A stretch of DNA of 64,000 bases. It comes from Thiothrix caldifontis. GTDB lineage: Bacteria; Pseudomonadota; Gammaproteobacteria; Thiotrichales; Thiotrichaceae. The stretch is taken from assembly GCF_900107695.1 (NCBI RefSeq), contig NZ_FNQP01000002.1, positions 57,291-121,290 on the forward strand, given 5' to 3'. A program made the position numbers and the translations under genes. The notes under the pieces are model-generated. The model had not been told where the DNA came from. It was given only the letters and a program-made list of their open reading frames with translations, and did no database searches. Positions 48,559 to 57,780 of this stretch are shown here, in pieces (the first letter of the stretch is position 1; each line of letters starts with the position of its first letter).

Positions 48559-49811
48559 TTGAAATCCCCCAACATCCGCTGCAACAGCGCCATACCACTC
48601 TCAAAGGTCGTGCCAGTCATATCCAAATTAAACAGCATCCCTTGACGCTTATGCCCAACCAAGGCCGCTGTCACCAGTAAATCACTTAACCCGATATAAT
48701 TGAGGTAATCACGCCGACACACGGTCATTTTGAATTCCTGTCCCGCAATCAGCGTAAAATCGGTGAAACACTCAAAATTGGTTACATCTTGCTTGCCAGC
48801 CCCACTCGCCGAAACGCTGACATTCACACTCTCGTATTGACGGTAAAAGCGTGCCGGAATCATTTCCCCAGCATCCAACCACACATACTCATAGTCTAAC
48901 GTGCCCACTTCCAGCTCATCATCCAAATAAATGCTGCTCTCATTGCTACATTGGGTAAAATACGAGCGCATTAAATTGTCCGGCATTGGTTTATCACTGT
49001 TATCCCAGCAACGCACCACGCCGGTAACATCCATCGGCACTTTGAAACGCCCCAGTTGCTGAAGCGTCCATTCCCGCTTCTGCAAATTTTGTACATATTT
49101 ATCGGCGTTGCTTTTCAATTGCTCAGTAATGCGCTGCCCAATATCTTCATCCGCCTGAAACCCAGTCAATTTCAGGCGCTCCAAAATAATCGCTAAATAG
49201 TCAGCAGGCACAAGATAGCTCAAACCATTGCCAGAAGTCGCCACATTGACCCCCACTACGTTTTTGTTCTCATCCAACGTAGGGCCACCGCTCATCCCAG
49301 AATTAAGGCTACCAGAAAACAGGATATTGTTATCATCGCTGGATTTCATGACCCCGTTATTCGTGCCTTCCACAATAGAAAAGCCTTTATCCATCGGATT
49401 TCCCAAGGAATATAATCGCGCCCCCTTTGGTGGAATCTTAGCAATTTGTAAGGGTTTACCTAAAGGAGTATCGGCTTTCAACACAGCAAGGTCGTGCAAC
49501 ACATCCACCGCCAGCAATTCCAAGCGCCCGGTATTGCCGGAAGTCGACAAATAATCCAGTGCAAAATCGCCTTCCGGGTTATTGATGTAGGTGCTGACCA
49601 CGTGATAATTGGTCGCAATAATATCCGGACGCATCACCACAAACGCCGAACCAATCGCGGTTTTTTTACCAGTTTGCTGATTAATCACCCGCACCTGATA
49701 CACCGACGCTTCTACATCGGAATAAATGGAAGAAGAACTGTTTTCCGCCCACGACGGCGAGGCGACCCCTAACCACAAGGTCGCCAACAAAAGCAAAAGT
49801 CTTAACGACAC
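48546..49811 (-). CDS. Exported trypsin-like serine protease coupled to an FHA protein
   Basis: The 421-residue protein has a signal peptide ending near SWAEN (residue 23) and a trypsin-like triad, His70 in TNYHVV, Asp107 in LHDLAVL and Ser174 in GMSGGP. The C-terminal part (about 240-420) is of unknown fold and lacks a PDZ domain. It probably works in the periplasm. The overlap with the FHA gene suggests that both serve one process, perhaps a membrane stress or secretion path; this is inference. Confidence 0.82.
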   Translation of the reverse strand: MSLRLLLLLATLWLGVASPSWAENSSSSIYSDVEASVYQVRVINQQTGKKTAIGSAFVVMRPDIIATNYHVVSTYINNPEGDFALDYLSTSGNTGRLELLAVDVLHDLAVLKADTPLGKPLQIAKIPPKGARLYSLGNPMDKGFSIVEGTNNGVMKSSDDNNILFSGSLNSGMSGGPTLDENKNVVGVNVATSGNGLSYLVPADYLAIILERLKLTGFQADEDIGQRITEQLKSNADKYVQNLQKREWTLQQLGRFKVPMDVTGVVRCWDNSDKPMPDNLMRSYFTQCSNESSIYLDDELEVGTLDYEYVWLDAGEMIPARFYRQYESVNVSVSASGAGKQDVTNFECFTDFTLIAGQEFKMTVCRRDYLNYIGLSDLLVTAALVGHKRQGMLFNLDMTGTTFESGMALLQRMLGDFKWQP

Positions 49812-49829
49812 TAGGGCATTCCTTACCGC

Positions 49830-51119
49830 TTATAAGCTGGCAAATACGTCTTTAGCAATGGCGATGGTTTCATCCAAATCGGCTTGAGTATGGGCGTTGG
49901 ATACAAATCCCGCTTCATACGCCGACGGCGCGAGATACACGCCCCGGTCTAACATGCCGTGGAAAAAGCGGTTGAATTGTTGAATATTGCATTGCGTCAC
50001 TTGCGCGTAAGTGTCAATGCGCGATTCCGTGGTGAAGAACAAACCGAACATCCCCCCCACTTGCTGGGTAATAAACGGCAAACCGGCAGCGTCGGCGGCT
50101 TGCTGTAAACCTTCTAACAAATACGTGGTTTTACTGGTGAGTTCTGCGTAGAAATCGTCGCGAGCAATGATGTCCAGCATTTTCAACCCCGCTGTCATTG
50201 CAATCGGGTTGCCGGATAAGGTGCCAGCCTGATACACCGCACCCAATGGCGACAAATGTTCCATAATGTCACGCCTGCCACCAAACGCACCGACCGGCAT
50301 CCCACCACCGATGATTTTACCCAGCGTGGTAATGTCGGGCTTCACGCCGTACACCTGCTGCGCCCCACCCAATGCCACCCGAAAGCCGGTCATGACTTCA
50401 TCGAAAATCAGCACCGCCCCCGACTGATCACACACTTCGCGCAAGGTTTCGAGGAAGCCGTCAAGAGGCGGGATGCAATTCATATTGCCGGAAACGGGTT
50501 CGACGATAATGCAGGCAATTTCATGCCCCCGCGCCGCGAACACTTCGCGCACCTGTGTGCTATTGTTATAGTCAAGCGTCAGGGTGTATTGCGCCAATTC
50601 CGCTGGAACACCGGGGGAACTTGGTTGTCCAAAAGTCAATGCACCCGAACCGGCTTTCACCAGCAACGAATCGCCATGACCATGATAGCCCCCCTCAAAC
50701 TTGACCAAGAAATTACGCCCGGTAAAACCGCGTGCCAAGCGAATCGCCGACATGGTGGCTTCCGTGCCCGAACTGGTCATCCGCACCATTTCAATGGAAG
50801 GCATGATGGCGCAAATACGCTCTGCCATGGTGATTTCCAACTCAGTAGGTGCACCGTAGCTCAAGCCATCTACCGCAGCCGCTTGCACAGCAGCGACCAC
50901 TTCGGGGTGTGCGTGACCGGCAACCATTGGCCCCCACGAACCCACGTAATCAATCAGGCGATTGCCGTCCGCATCCCACATGTAGGCACCTTGAGCGCGG
51001 GCAATAAAGCGGGGGAAACCACCGACGCTACGAAAAGCCCGCACCGGGGAATTGACCCCACCGGGAATGGAATGTTTGGCTTGCTCAAATAAAGTCTCAG
51101 AACGGGTCACGGCTGGCAT
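49830..51119 (-). CDS. hemL: Glutamate-1-semialdehyde 2,1-aminomutase
   Basis: The 429-residue PLP enzyme has [11 protein letters not shown] near the N-terminus, [47 protein letters not shown] and the PLP lysine in [17 protein letters not shown]. It converts glutamate-1-semialdehyde to 5-aminolevulinate for tetrapyrroles. It is transcribed away from the gene at 51179, whose promoter begins 12 bases from its start codon. Confidence 0.95.
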   Translation of the reverse strand: MPAVTRSETLFEQAKHSIPGGVNSPVRAFRSVGGFPRFIARAQGAYMWDADGNRLIDYVGSWGPMVAGHAHPEVVAAVQAAAVDGLSYGAPTELEITMAERICAIMPSIEMVRMTSSGTEATMSAIRLARGFTGRNFLVKFEGGYHGHGDSLLVKAGSGALTFGQPSSPGVPAELAQYTLTLDYNNSTQVREVFAARGHEIACIIVEPVSGNMNCIPPLDGFLETLREVCDQSGAVLIFDEVMTGFRVALGGAQQVYGVKPDITTLGKIIGGGMPVGAFGGRRDIMEHLSPLGAVYQAGTLSGNPIAMTAGLKMLDIIARDDFYAELTSKTTYLLEGLQQAADAAGLPFITQQVGGMFGLFFTTESRIDTYAQVTQCNIQQFNRFFHGMLDRGVYLAPSAYEAGFVSNAHTQADLDETIAIAKDVFASL

Positions 51120-51130
51120 CCTTGGCAGAA

Positions 51131-51158
51131 TTGACGATTAACAGGAAAGGCTTATAAT
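51131..51158 (+). promoter_or_regulatory. Near-consensus sigma70 promoter
   Basis: TTGACG (51131-51136) and TATAAT (51153-51158) are separated by 16 bases. The predicted transcription start near 51165 gives a leader of about 14 bases before the TTG start at 51179. It is the best-looking promoter by eye in the window. Confidence 0.7.
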
Positions 51159-51178
51159 CTTACGCGAGAGGCGATCAC

Positions 51179-52675
51179 TTGAACAGTTACAAACTGGGTT
51201 TTGGATTATTAGCAATATTTGTTATTTCCTTGGCTTACTTACAAAGCAAGTCAAATACTCCGGTCACGACCCCTTCAGCAAGCACCACCGAACTAGCCCC
51301 CCTTAACACCACCGTTGCTAGCTTATCTACACCCGCTTTACCACCCGACATTCTGAATCCCCCCGCTACTACATCACACGCTAACTCCATACAATCCCTA
51401 ACATTGACGACACTTCTCAATGAAATTGCCAGTCTCCTGCAAGAAATATCTGGACTACAACGACTGCTCTATAATCCCTTTGATCCTTACCAACCGGTGG
51501 ATGAAACCTTACAACAAACCTATCAACCCCACCTTGATGCCTTATCACAGCGTCTCGAAACACTGGTGCGCAAAGCAGAAGGTATTTCCAAACCCCAAAC
51601 CCAACGGTTTTTATGGGAACAAGCACTCGCATTAGGGTTAGAAGATCCTGCCAGTTTGCAAGCGATCAGTCTCATCAGTTATTCACTAGACGACGCACTG
51701 TTTGAAGACATGCTCACCGCCTTAAGCAATGGCGGACACACCAGTACCGCACGCTCCAGCTTAGCATTCAGCATCCTGTTACCCGCAGAAACGAATTACA
51801 ATGACGGCAACACTGTCCAACCCTTTCATAAGGCCACACCCCGTCAACGTCGTATCAAAGCTTTTTTGGAAGAACAACTCCCCCAAGAAACAGACTCAGA
51901 GGTGTTAAACGCCTATATTGACGTTTACCATACCATGTCTCAAGATGGGCACCGGCTAGTTTCTAACGCTGACTTCTGGCAGCAACTAGAAACCTTACGA
52001 GCGCAAATAGCCCCTGACCAATACTTTGCTTACCGCCTGCAACAACAAAAACTCACCAATCCTAACTCTGACCTTGCCAGCTTACTTCGCGACATCAACA
52101 GTACCCCAATGACACCACAACAACGCCAAAACATGATCTCACTGTTGAGTTCTAACGTTTTTATGGAAAATGCTGCCTATTCGGGTGATACGCTTGTCAA
52201 CACGCAAATACCAGACCCACAACGGCAATTACTCTTGCAATACTTGGAAAGCAATTTACCCCCACCCACACTGCAAGACCGCTACAGCCTCTACGAATAC
52301 GGCAATCAAGCTTATGCCATTGAAATACTCAAACACCGCGAACAGGCTACTGACAAATTTTACCAACGCATTGTCGAAAGCAATAACGTAGTAGAACAAA
52401 CCGCCATGATTTTAGGGGCATCAGTAGCAGGTGAACGCCTGATCACGAAACTGCAACAACATACCGCTTTGCGTCAACGTCTGGAAAACCAGTTTAAACA
52501 ATCCAATCTGCCCCCAGAGATACGGACAGTGTTACAAGATGCACTAAATATCATCAGTGTTACCCTACCACCAGCAATGCCGACTTACCCTAATGATGAG
52601 GCGGGAATGCCGCTCTACTCTCAAGAAACAGTGCCTGATAGCGGCTCGCCTGATGGGCAATATCCGGGCTATTAA
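51179..52675 (+). CDS. Signal-anchored protein of unknown function
   Basis: I do not recognise this 498-residue protein. It starts with TTG, preceded by GAGAGG and a strong promoter. Residues 6-21 form a membrane anchor, a Thr/Pro/Ser-rich linker follows to about 60, and the rest is a helical, Gln/Leu-rich region that could be repeat-like. A Pro/Gly-rich tail ends it. The 3' end overlaps the convergent thiE gene by 86 bases. It is probably exported and tethered; ligand unknown. Confidence 0.65.
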   Translation: MNSYKLGFGLLAIFVISLAYLQSKSNTPVTTPSASTTELAPLNTTVASLSTPALPPDILNPPATTSHANSIQSLTLTTLLNEIASLLQEISGLQRLLYNPFDPYQPVDETLQQTYQPHLDALSQRLETLVRKAEGISKPQTQRFLWEQALALGLEDPASLQAISLISYSLDDALFEDMLTALSNGGHTSTARSSLAFSILLPAETNYNDGNTVQPFHKATPRQRRIKAFLEEQLPQETDSEVLNAYIDVYHTMSQDGHRLVSNADFWQQLETLRAQIAPDQYFAYRLQQQKLTNPNSDLASLLRDINSTPMTPQQRQNMISLLSSNVFMENAAYSGDTLVNTQIPDPQRQLLLQYLESNLPPPTLQDRYSLYEYGNQAYAIEILKHREQATDKFYQRIVESNNVVEQTAMILGASVAGERLITKLQQHTALRQRLENQFKQSNLPPEIRTVLQDALNIISVTLPPAMPTYPNDEAGMPLYSQETVPDSGSPDGQYPGY

Positions 52676-53225
52676 ACACATCAGCAATCACCGCCAGCAT
52701 ATCCGCGCCGTTTACCAGCAAGTTAGGGGCATTCTCCAGCGAAATGCCACCGATAGCGCAAATGGGTAGGGCGAGTTGCTGACGCGCTTGGCACAATAAT
52801 TCTAGCGTAGCGTGGGGTGCATTCGGTTTGGTGGATGAGGGGAAAAAGCTGCCGAAGGCGATGTAATCCGCGCCCTGCTCTGCTGCATTCAGTGCCAGTT
52901 GTAGCTGGTTATAGCAGGACACGCCGATGATGGCGGTGTTACCTAAAACCTCCCGTGCAGCACTCACGACGGCATCGTCGCGCCCCACATGCACACCATC
53001 CGCTTGCACCGCTTGCGCTAATGCCACGTCATCGTTGATGATGAATAGTGCGTGGTGGGCATGGCAGAGTGAGCGCAAAGCAGCCGCTTCTTGTTCGCGC
53101 CGTGCTTGATCGGTGGTTTTGTCGCGGTATTGCACAATAGTTGCACCGCCGCCTAGGGCTTGTTCGACTTTGCTGAACAATGTTTCGCCAGTTGAGCCGT
53201 CGGTGATGACGTAGAGTCCTTGCAT
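52590..53225 (-). CDS. thiE: Thiamine-phosphate synthase
   Basis: The 211-residue TIM-barrel protein has QGLYVITDG, VQYRDK, LFIINDDVALAQAVQADGVHVGRDD, IGVSCYN and YIAFGSFFPSSTKPNAP, the ThiE pattern. It joins HMP-PP and thiazole phosphate. Two ATGs lie in tandem (53228 and 53225) after GGAGG; I show the second. The first overlaps the thiD stop. The long frame to 53429 is a shadow of thiD. The 3' end overlaps the opposing gene. Confidence 0.92.
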   Translation of the reverse strand: MQGLYVITDGSTGETLFSKVEQALGGGATIVQYRDKTTDQARREQEAAALRSLCHAHHALFIINDDVALAQAVQADGVHVGRDDAVVSAAREVLGNTAIIGVSCYNQLQLALNAAEQGADYIAFGSFFPSSTKPNAPHATLELLCQARQQLALPICAIGGISLENAPNLLVNGADMLAVIADVFNSPDIAHQASRYQALFLESRAAFPPHH

Positions 53226-54031
53226 CATGCCTGCCTCCAATAAAACCGATCCGGCAGCCACTGCCCGCGCCCGATCTTCCGCCCCGCCTGCAAACTGCCC
53301 CACGTATACGCCTGCGCCGCTGCCACCGCTTTGCTCATCTCCATCCCCTTCGCCAGATTCGCCGCGCAAGCCGCTGCCAGTGTACACCCCGAACCGTGGT
53401 AAGTTTCCGGTAGCCGTTCCCACAACCAAGTGCGCAAACGCTTGCCATCGCCATACAGCGCATTTTCCACGCGCTCGGTTGCGGCATGAGTTCCGGTCAG
53501 CAACACGTATTCACAGCCCTGATCCAGCAACGCAAACGCCTGTTCATCCAACGATTCCCCCATCACTGCCAATTGCCGCGCTTCCGGCACATTCGGCGTC
53601 AGCAAGGTCGTCAGCGGCAATAAGTATTCGCGGATTGCCCCTAACAATGCATCATTGGCAAAGTCTTTCCCACCACCTGCCGCTAACACAGGGTCAAGAA
53701 TCACTGGTACATCCGGTGCTTGTAACAGAATGCGATGCACTGCGTGCACCACTTCCACACTGCCCAGCAGACCGATTTTGAACGCCGCAATCGGCATATC
53801 CGCCAATAACGCTTCTGCCTGCTGCTCAATCAAATAATCTGCCAGCGGCTCAATGCGTTGCACATTACAGGTGTCTTGCACCGTCAAACAGGTAATCACA
53901 CTCACCGCATGACAGCCTTGGCTGGCAATCGCCTCGCTGTCTGCCTGAATGCCTGCCCCACCCGTGGGGTCATGCCCCGCCAAGGTCATTACCACCGGCA
54001 CTGCCAATGCAACGCTATGCTCTGTTAGCAA
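53225..54031 (-). CDS. thiD: Hydroxymethylpyrimidine/phosphomethylpyrimidine kinase
   Basis: The 268-residue ribokinase-fold protein has LAGHDPTGGAGIQADSEAI, VSVITCLTVQDTC, VILDPVLAAGGGKDF, LTPNVPEARQL and TYHGSGCTLAAACAANLAKG. It phosphorylates HMP and HMP-P in thiamine synthesis. The start is a TTG within TTGCTAA, overlapping the stop of the acetate-CoA ligase/GNAT gene, with AGGAG upstream. It is followed at once by thiE. Confidence 0.9.
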   Translation of the reverse strand: MLTEHSVALAVPVVMTLAGHDPTGGAGIQADSEAIASQGCHAVSVITCLTVQDTCNVQRIEPLADYLIEQQAEALLADMPIAAFKIGLLGSVEVVHAVHRILLQAPDVPVILDPVLAAGGGKDFANDALLGAIREYLLPLTTLLTPNVPEARQLAVMGESLDEQAFALLDQGCEYVLLTGTHAATERVENALYGDGKRLRTWLWERLPETYHGSGCTLAAACAANLAKGMEMSKAVAAAQAYTWGSLQAGRKIGRGQWLPDRFYWRQA

Positions 54032-56736
54032 CAGGAATCTCCTAAACGTTTACTCACCATCACGACACCATCGTCCATCCCATCCTGATGACGGGTGAAC
54101 CCCAAACGCTGCATCAATTTCAGCATCCCGTGATTATGCGGCAATACCTCGCCCTCAATGGTGCGCAAGCCTTTTGCCCGCGCCGCCTCAATCAAGGTTT
54201 GCATCATCAAACCACCCAAACCCCGGTTTTGCCATTCATCGGCAATCACCAGCGCAAATTCACAGCTCATTTTATCGGGGTTAATCGCATACCGTGCCAC
54301 CCCCATTTCCACTTCCTGCCCGTCTTGGCGGGTCAGTGCCAGAAACGCCATTTCACGGTCATAATCAATTTGCGTAAGACGCACCAGCATGTCGGGCGTG
54401 AGTTCGCGCAATGCCTGCATGAAACGCATGTATCGCGATTCTTTTGACAGGTTGCGCACGAATTCCTGCTCCATTTCGGCGTCTTCGGGGCGAATCGGGC
54501 GAATCACAATATCCGTGCCATCTGGCAATTGCAGACGCTTCACCAAATCATTCGGGTAGGGGTGAATCGCCATGTGATCATAACGCCGCGCCGTGGTCGG
54601 CGGGTAGTTGATAATGAAACGCGCATCCACCGCCACCACACCATTAGCATCTGCCATCAGTGGATTGATGTCCATTTCCACTATTTCTGGTAATTCACAC
54701 ACCATTTCCGAGACGCGCTGCATCACTTTCCACAAGGAATCGAAATGGATCGGCGGCATATTGCGGAATTTACCCAGCAAACGCGCCACACGGGTACGGC
54801 ACACGGTTTTCTTAATCATGTAATCGTTCAACGGTGGCAATGCCACGGCGCGATCACGGTGAATTTCCACCGATGTACCACCCATGCCGAAACTGATCAC
54901 CGGGCCGAATACCGGGTCACGTACCACACCGATCATCAGTTCACGCGAGGAATTGCTGTGGTACATGCTTTCCACGGTCACGCCATCAATCCGCGCTTCT
55001 GGCAAATTACGGCGCGTGGTTTCCAGCAATTCTTGGTAAACACTGCGTACCGCGTGAGCGCTGGCAACGTTGAGGCGCACGCCATCCACATCCGACTTGT
55101 GGTGAATATCGGGGGAACTGATTTTCAGCACCACCGGATACCCCAAGGATTCCGCCGCCACCAACGCTTCCGCCGGACTGCGCACCAAAATGGTCGGCAA
55201 CGCGGGAATACGAAACGCCGACAAAATCGCGCGGGATTCGGTGGTGGACAGCGCTCGCCGCCCTTCTGCCAGCACGCTTTCGATGATTAACCGCGCCCCA
55301 TCAACATCCGGTTCGGTTTTTTGCTCCTGCACGGAAGGGGGAACTTGCATCAGCAATTTCTGATTACTGCGGTATTGGGTTAGGTAAGCAAACGCCTCCA
55401 CCGCTGCTTCCGGGGTACGGAAATGCGGCATACCAGCTTCTGCCAATAGCTTGCGCCCTGCTGCCACTTGTTGCTCACCCATCCAACAGGTGAGAATCGG
55501 CTTGCAATGCTTGCCTTTTTTGCTAGTGTCACAAATGTTGATCACCGTGGCGGCGACTCCGGCGGGGTCTGTCATGGCTTGCGGAGTCAACATCACCAGA
55601 ATACCGTCGAGATTGTCATCCTGCATACAGATTTTCAGCGCAGCAGCATAACGTTCCGGGTCAGCATCACCAAGAATATCCACCGGATTGCCGTGCGACC
55701 AAGTAAATGGTAATACCTTGTTCAACTCTGCCAACGTGGTGGGCGAAACCTCTGCCATGCGCAAGCCCATTTCCACCGCTCGATCGGTTGCCATCACCCC
55801 AGGGCCGCCGCCATTGGTGATAATCAGCAAGCGGTCTTGTTGCACGCGAATGCCGGAAGAAAGGATTTGTGCCGCCGAAAACAATTGCGCAATGGTATTA
55901 GCGCGTACCACACCGGCACGTTCCAGCGCAGCATCAAAGGCATCATCGCCGCCTACAATTGCACCCGTGTGCGACATTACTGCACGCGAACCTTCTTCAT
56001 AGCGCCCCGCTTTCAACACAATCACCGGCTTCATGCGCGAAGCGGTGCGCAAGCCACTCATAAAACCGCGTGCATCGTGAATCCCTTCCACATACAGCAA
56101 AATGCTGTCGGTTTTGGGATCAAGCGCCAGATAATCCAACGTATCGCCGAAATCGACATCCGCCGTATCGCCCAAGGTAATCACGGTCGAAAAGCCAATA
56201 CCTTGCGTAGCGGCCCAGTCCAAAATCGCGGTACACATCGCCCCGGATTGTGACACCAACGCCAGATTACCGGCTTGCGCCTGATTACGGCTAAACGTGG
56301 CATTCAAACCGACGGAGGGGCGCATAATCCCCAAACAATTCGGGCCAATGATATGCATCGCGTATTGGCGGGCAATATCGGTAATGTCTTTTTGCAAACG
56401 CTGCCCACGATTGCCCGCTTCAGCAAAGCCAGCGGACAGCACCACCACACCCTTGACCCCGTGTTCACCACATTGGCGAATAATACTAGGGACAGTCGCA
56501 GCAGGCGTTGCCACCACTGCTAGGTCAACCGGCTTGTTCAACGCGACTAAAGTCGGATAAGCTGCTTGACCTTGAATCTCCGTGTGTTTGGGATTGATGG
56601 GGTATAACGCCCCTTTAAACCCTGCGGACAATAAATTCTGGAACACCACGGTTCCCACGGCTTTTTCCCGCTCACTCGCACCGAATACCGCGACGCTTTG
56701 CGGGGCAAATAATTGATTTAAGTAATGGTGGCTCAT
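54025..56736 (-). CDS. Acetate-CoA ligase-like/GNAT bifunctional protein (PatZ/Pka type)
   Basis: The 903-residue protein has an NDP-forming acyl-CoA synthetase part: SVAVFGASEREKAVGTVVF, LSAGFAEAGNRGQ, GPNCLGIMRP, an ATP-grasp region (about 500-710) with VVLKISSPDIHHKSDVDGV and EMDINPLMAD, and a C-terminal GNAT domain (about 740-900) with FALVIADEWQNRGLGGLM. This architecture is that of PatZ-type protein lysine acetyltransferases controlling acetyl-CoA synthetase. The ligase part may be inactive. I choose the ATG at 56736 over the frame's earlier start at 56871. Confidence 0.9.
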   Translation of the reverse strand: MSHHYLNQLFAPQSVAVFGASEREKAVGTVVFQNLLSAGFKGALYPINPKHTEIQGQAAYPTLVALNKPVDLAVVATPAATVPSIIRQCGEHGVKGVVVLSAGFAEAGNRGQRLQKDITDIARQYAMHIIGPNCLGIMRPSVGLNATFSRNQAQAGNLALVSQSGAMCTAILDWAATQGIGFSTVITLGDTADVDFGDTLDYLALDPKTDSILLYVEGIHDARGFMSGLRTASRMKPVIVLKAGRYEEGSRAVMSHTGAIVGGDDAFDAALERAGVVRANTIAQLFSAAQILSSGIRVQQDRLLIITNGGGPGVMATDRAVEMGLRMAEVSPTTLAELNKVLPFTWSHGNPVDILGDADPERYAAALKICMQDDNLDGILVMLTPQAMTDPAGVAATVINICDTSKKGKHCKPILTCWMGEQQVAAGRKLLAEAGMPHFRTPEAAVEAFAYLTQYRSNQKLLMQVPPSVQEQKTEPDVDGARLIIESVLAEGRRALSTTESRAILSAFRIPALPTILVRSPAEALVAAESLGYPVVLKISSPDIHHKSDVDGVRLNVASAHAVRSVYQELLETTRRNLPEARIDGVTVESMYHSNSSRELMIGVVRDPVFGPVISFGMGGTSVEIHRDRAVALPPLNDYMIKKTVCRTRVARLLGKFRNMPPIHFDSLWKVMQRVSEMVCELPEIVEMDINPLMADANGVVAVDARFIINYPPTTARRYDHMAIHPYPNDLVKRLQLPDGTDIVIRPIRPEDAEMEQEFVRNLSKESRYMRFMQALRELTPDMLVRLTQIDYDREMAFLALTRQDGQEVEMGVARYAINPDKMSCEFALVIADEWQNRGLGGLMMQTLIEAARAKGLRTIEGEVLPHNHGMLKLMQRLGFTRHQDGMDDGVVMVSKRLGDSCC

Positions 56737-56829
56737 GGCCAAAACCTCTATGATAAACAGTTGCAAAAGCGCGGAAATCGGCTTTTGTTGCATTGCAACA
56801 TATCTTACTCTGATTTGTGTGAAAAGAAT

Positions 56830-57759
56830 ATGACCGTCGCTGTAATTACCCATTCCCATTGCCATTTGCACGATAATGGCTCACCTCACCATCCCGAATG
56901 TGCGGAACGTCTGGATGCCATTAACAACCGCATGATTATGTCAGGTGTGGACTGGATTTCACGCCATTACGATTCGCATTGTGCCGAGCGCGAACACCTG
57001 TTGCGGGTGCATGATGCAGAGTACGTGGAACGGGTGTATGCCACCGCGCCTACCGAAGGTCACACCATGCTGGACGGTGATACCGGCATGAATCCGCATT
57101 CGTTGGATGCGGCTTTACACGCCGCTGGTGCGGTGGTAATGGCAGTCGATTTGGTAATGGCAGGCTCACACAAACACACGTTTTGCGCGATTCGCCCACC
57201 GGGTCATCATGCCGGACGTAACCGTGCGGCAGGTTTTTGCATTTTCAACAATGTCGCGGTTGGCGCTGCTCATGCCATTGAGGTGTATGGCATTGAACGT
57301 GTTGCGATTATTGATTTCGACGTACACCACGGTGATGGCACGGAAGAGATTTTCAGTGGCAATGACAAGGTAATGTTTTTTTCATCTTTCCAGCATCCGT
57401 TCTACCCGTTTAGCGGCGCGGATACTGATGTTCCCAATATTCGCAACTTACCACTGCCTGCCGGAACCGGTGGGGCGGCGTGGCGTGAAGCGGTGGAAGC
57501 CAGTTGGCTGCCAGCCTTGCGTGAATTTAAGCCGGAATTGGTGATGATTTCCGCCGGGTTTGATTCGCATCTGGAAGACGATATGGGTGGCTTCAATTTG
57601 GTGGAACGTGATTACATTTGGATCACCAAAGAGTTGTGCCAGATTGCTAAGGAATTTGCCGCAGGTCGCGTGGTGTCGTGCTTGGAAGGCGGCTATGAAC
57701 TGTCACCGCTGGGTCGGGCGGTGACAGCGCATATCAAAGAATTGGCAGAATTTCACTGA
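56830..57759 (+). CDS. Histone deacetylase family protein (acetylpolyamine amidohydrolase-like)
   Basis: The 309-residue protein has the HDAC motifs HHPECAERLDAI, RPPGHHAGRNRAAGFCIFNN, IDFDVHHGDGT (zinc ligands) and a C-terminal ISAGFDSHLEDDMGG. Bacterial relatives deacetylate polyamines, acetoin-related or protein substrates. It is divergent from the PatZ-like acetyltransferase gene by 93 bases, so an acetylation/deacetylation partnership is plausible but unproven. The start is the ATG at 56830; the earlier frame overlaps the other gene. Confidence 0.9.
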   Translation: MTVAVITHSHCHLHDNGSPHHPECAERLDAINNRMIMSGVDWISRHYDSHCAEREHLLRVHDAEYVERVYATAPTEGHTMLDGDTGMNPHSLDAALHAAGAVVMAVDLVMAGSHKHTFCAIRPPGHHAGRNRAAGFCIFNNVAVGAAHAIEVYGIERVAIIDFDVHHGDGTEEIFSGNDKVMFFSSFQHPFYPFSGADTDVPNIRNLPLPAGTGGAAWREAVEASWLPALREFKPELVMISAGFDSHLEDDMGGFNLVERDYIWITKELCQIAKEFAAGRVVSCLEGGYELSPLGRAVTAHIKELAEFH

Positions 57760-57780
57760 CACCGCTCACGGGTGCTTTGA

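Noticed and set aside
51235..51632. Minus-strand frames inside the unknown anchored protein gene
   Set aside because: They are short, lack ribosome sites, and run against a strong promoter and a long open frame.
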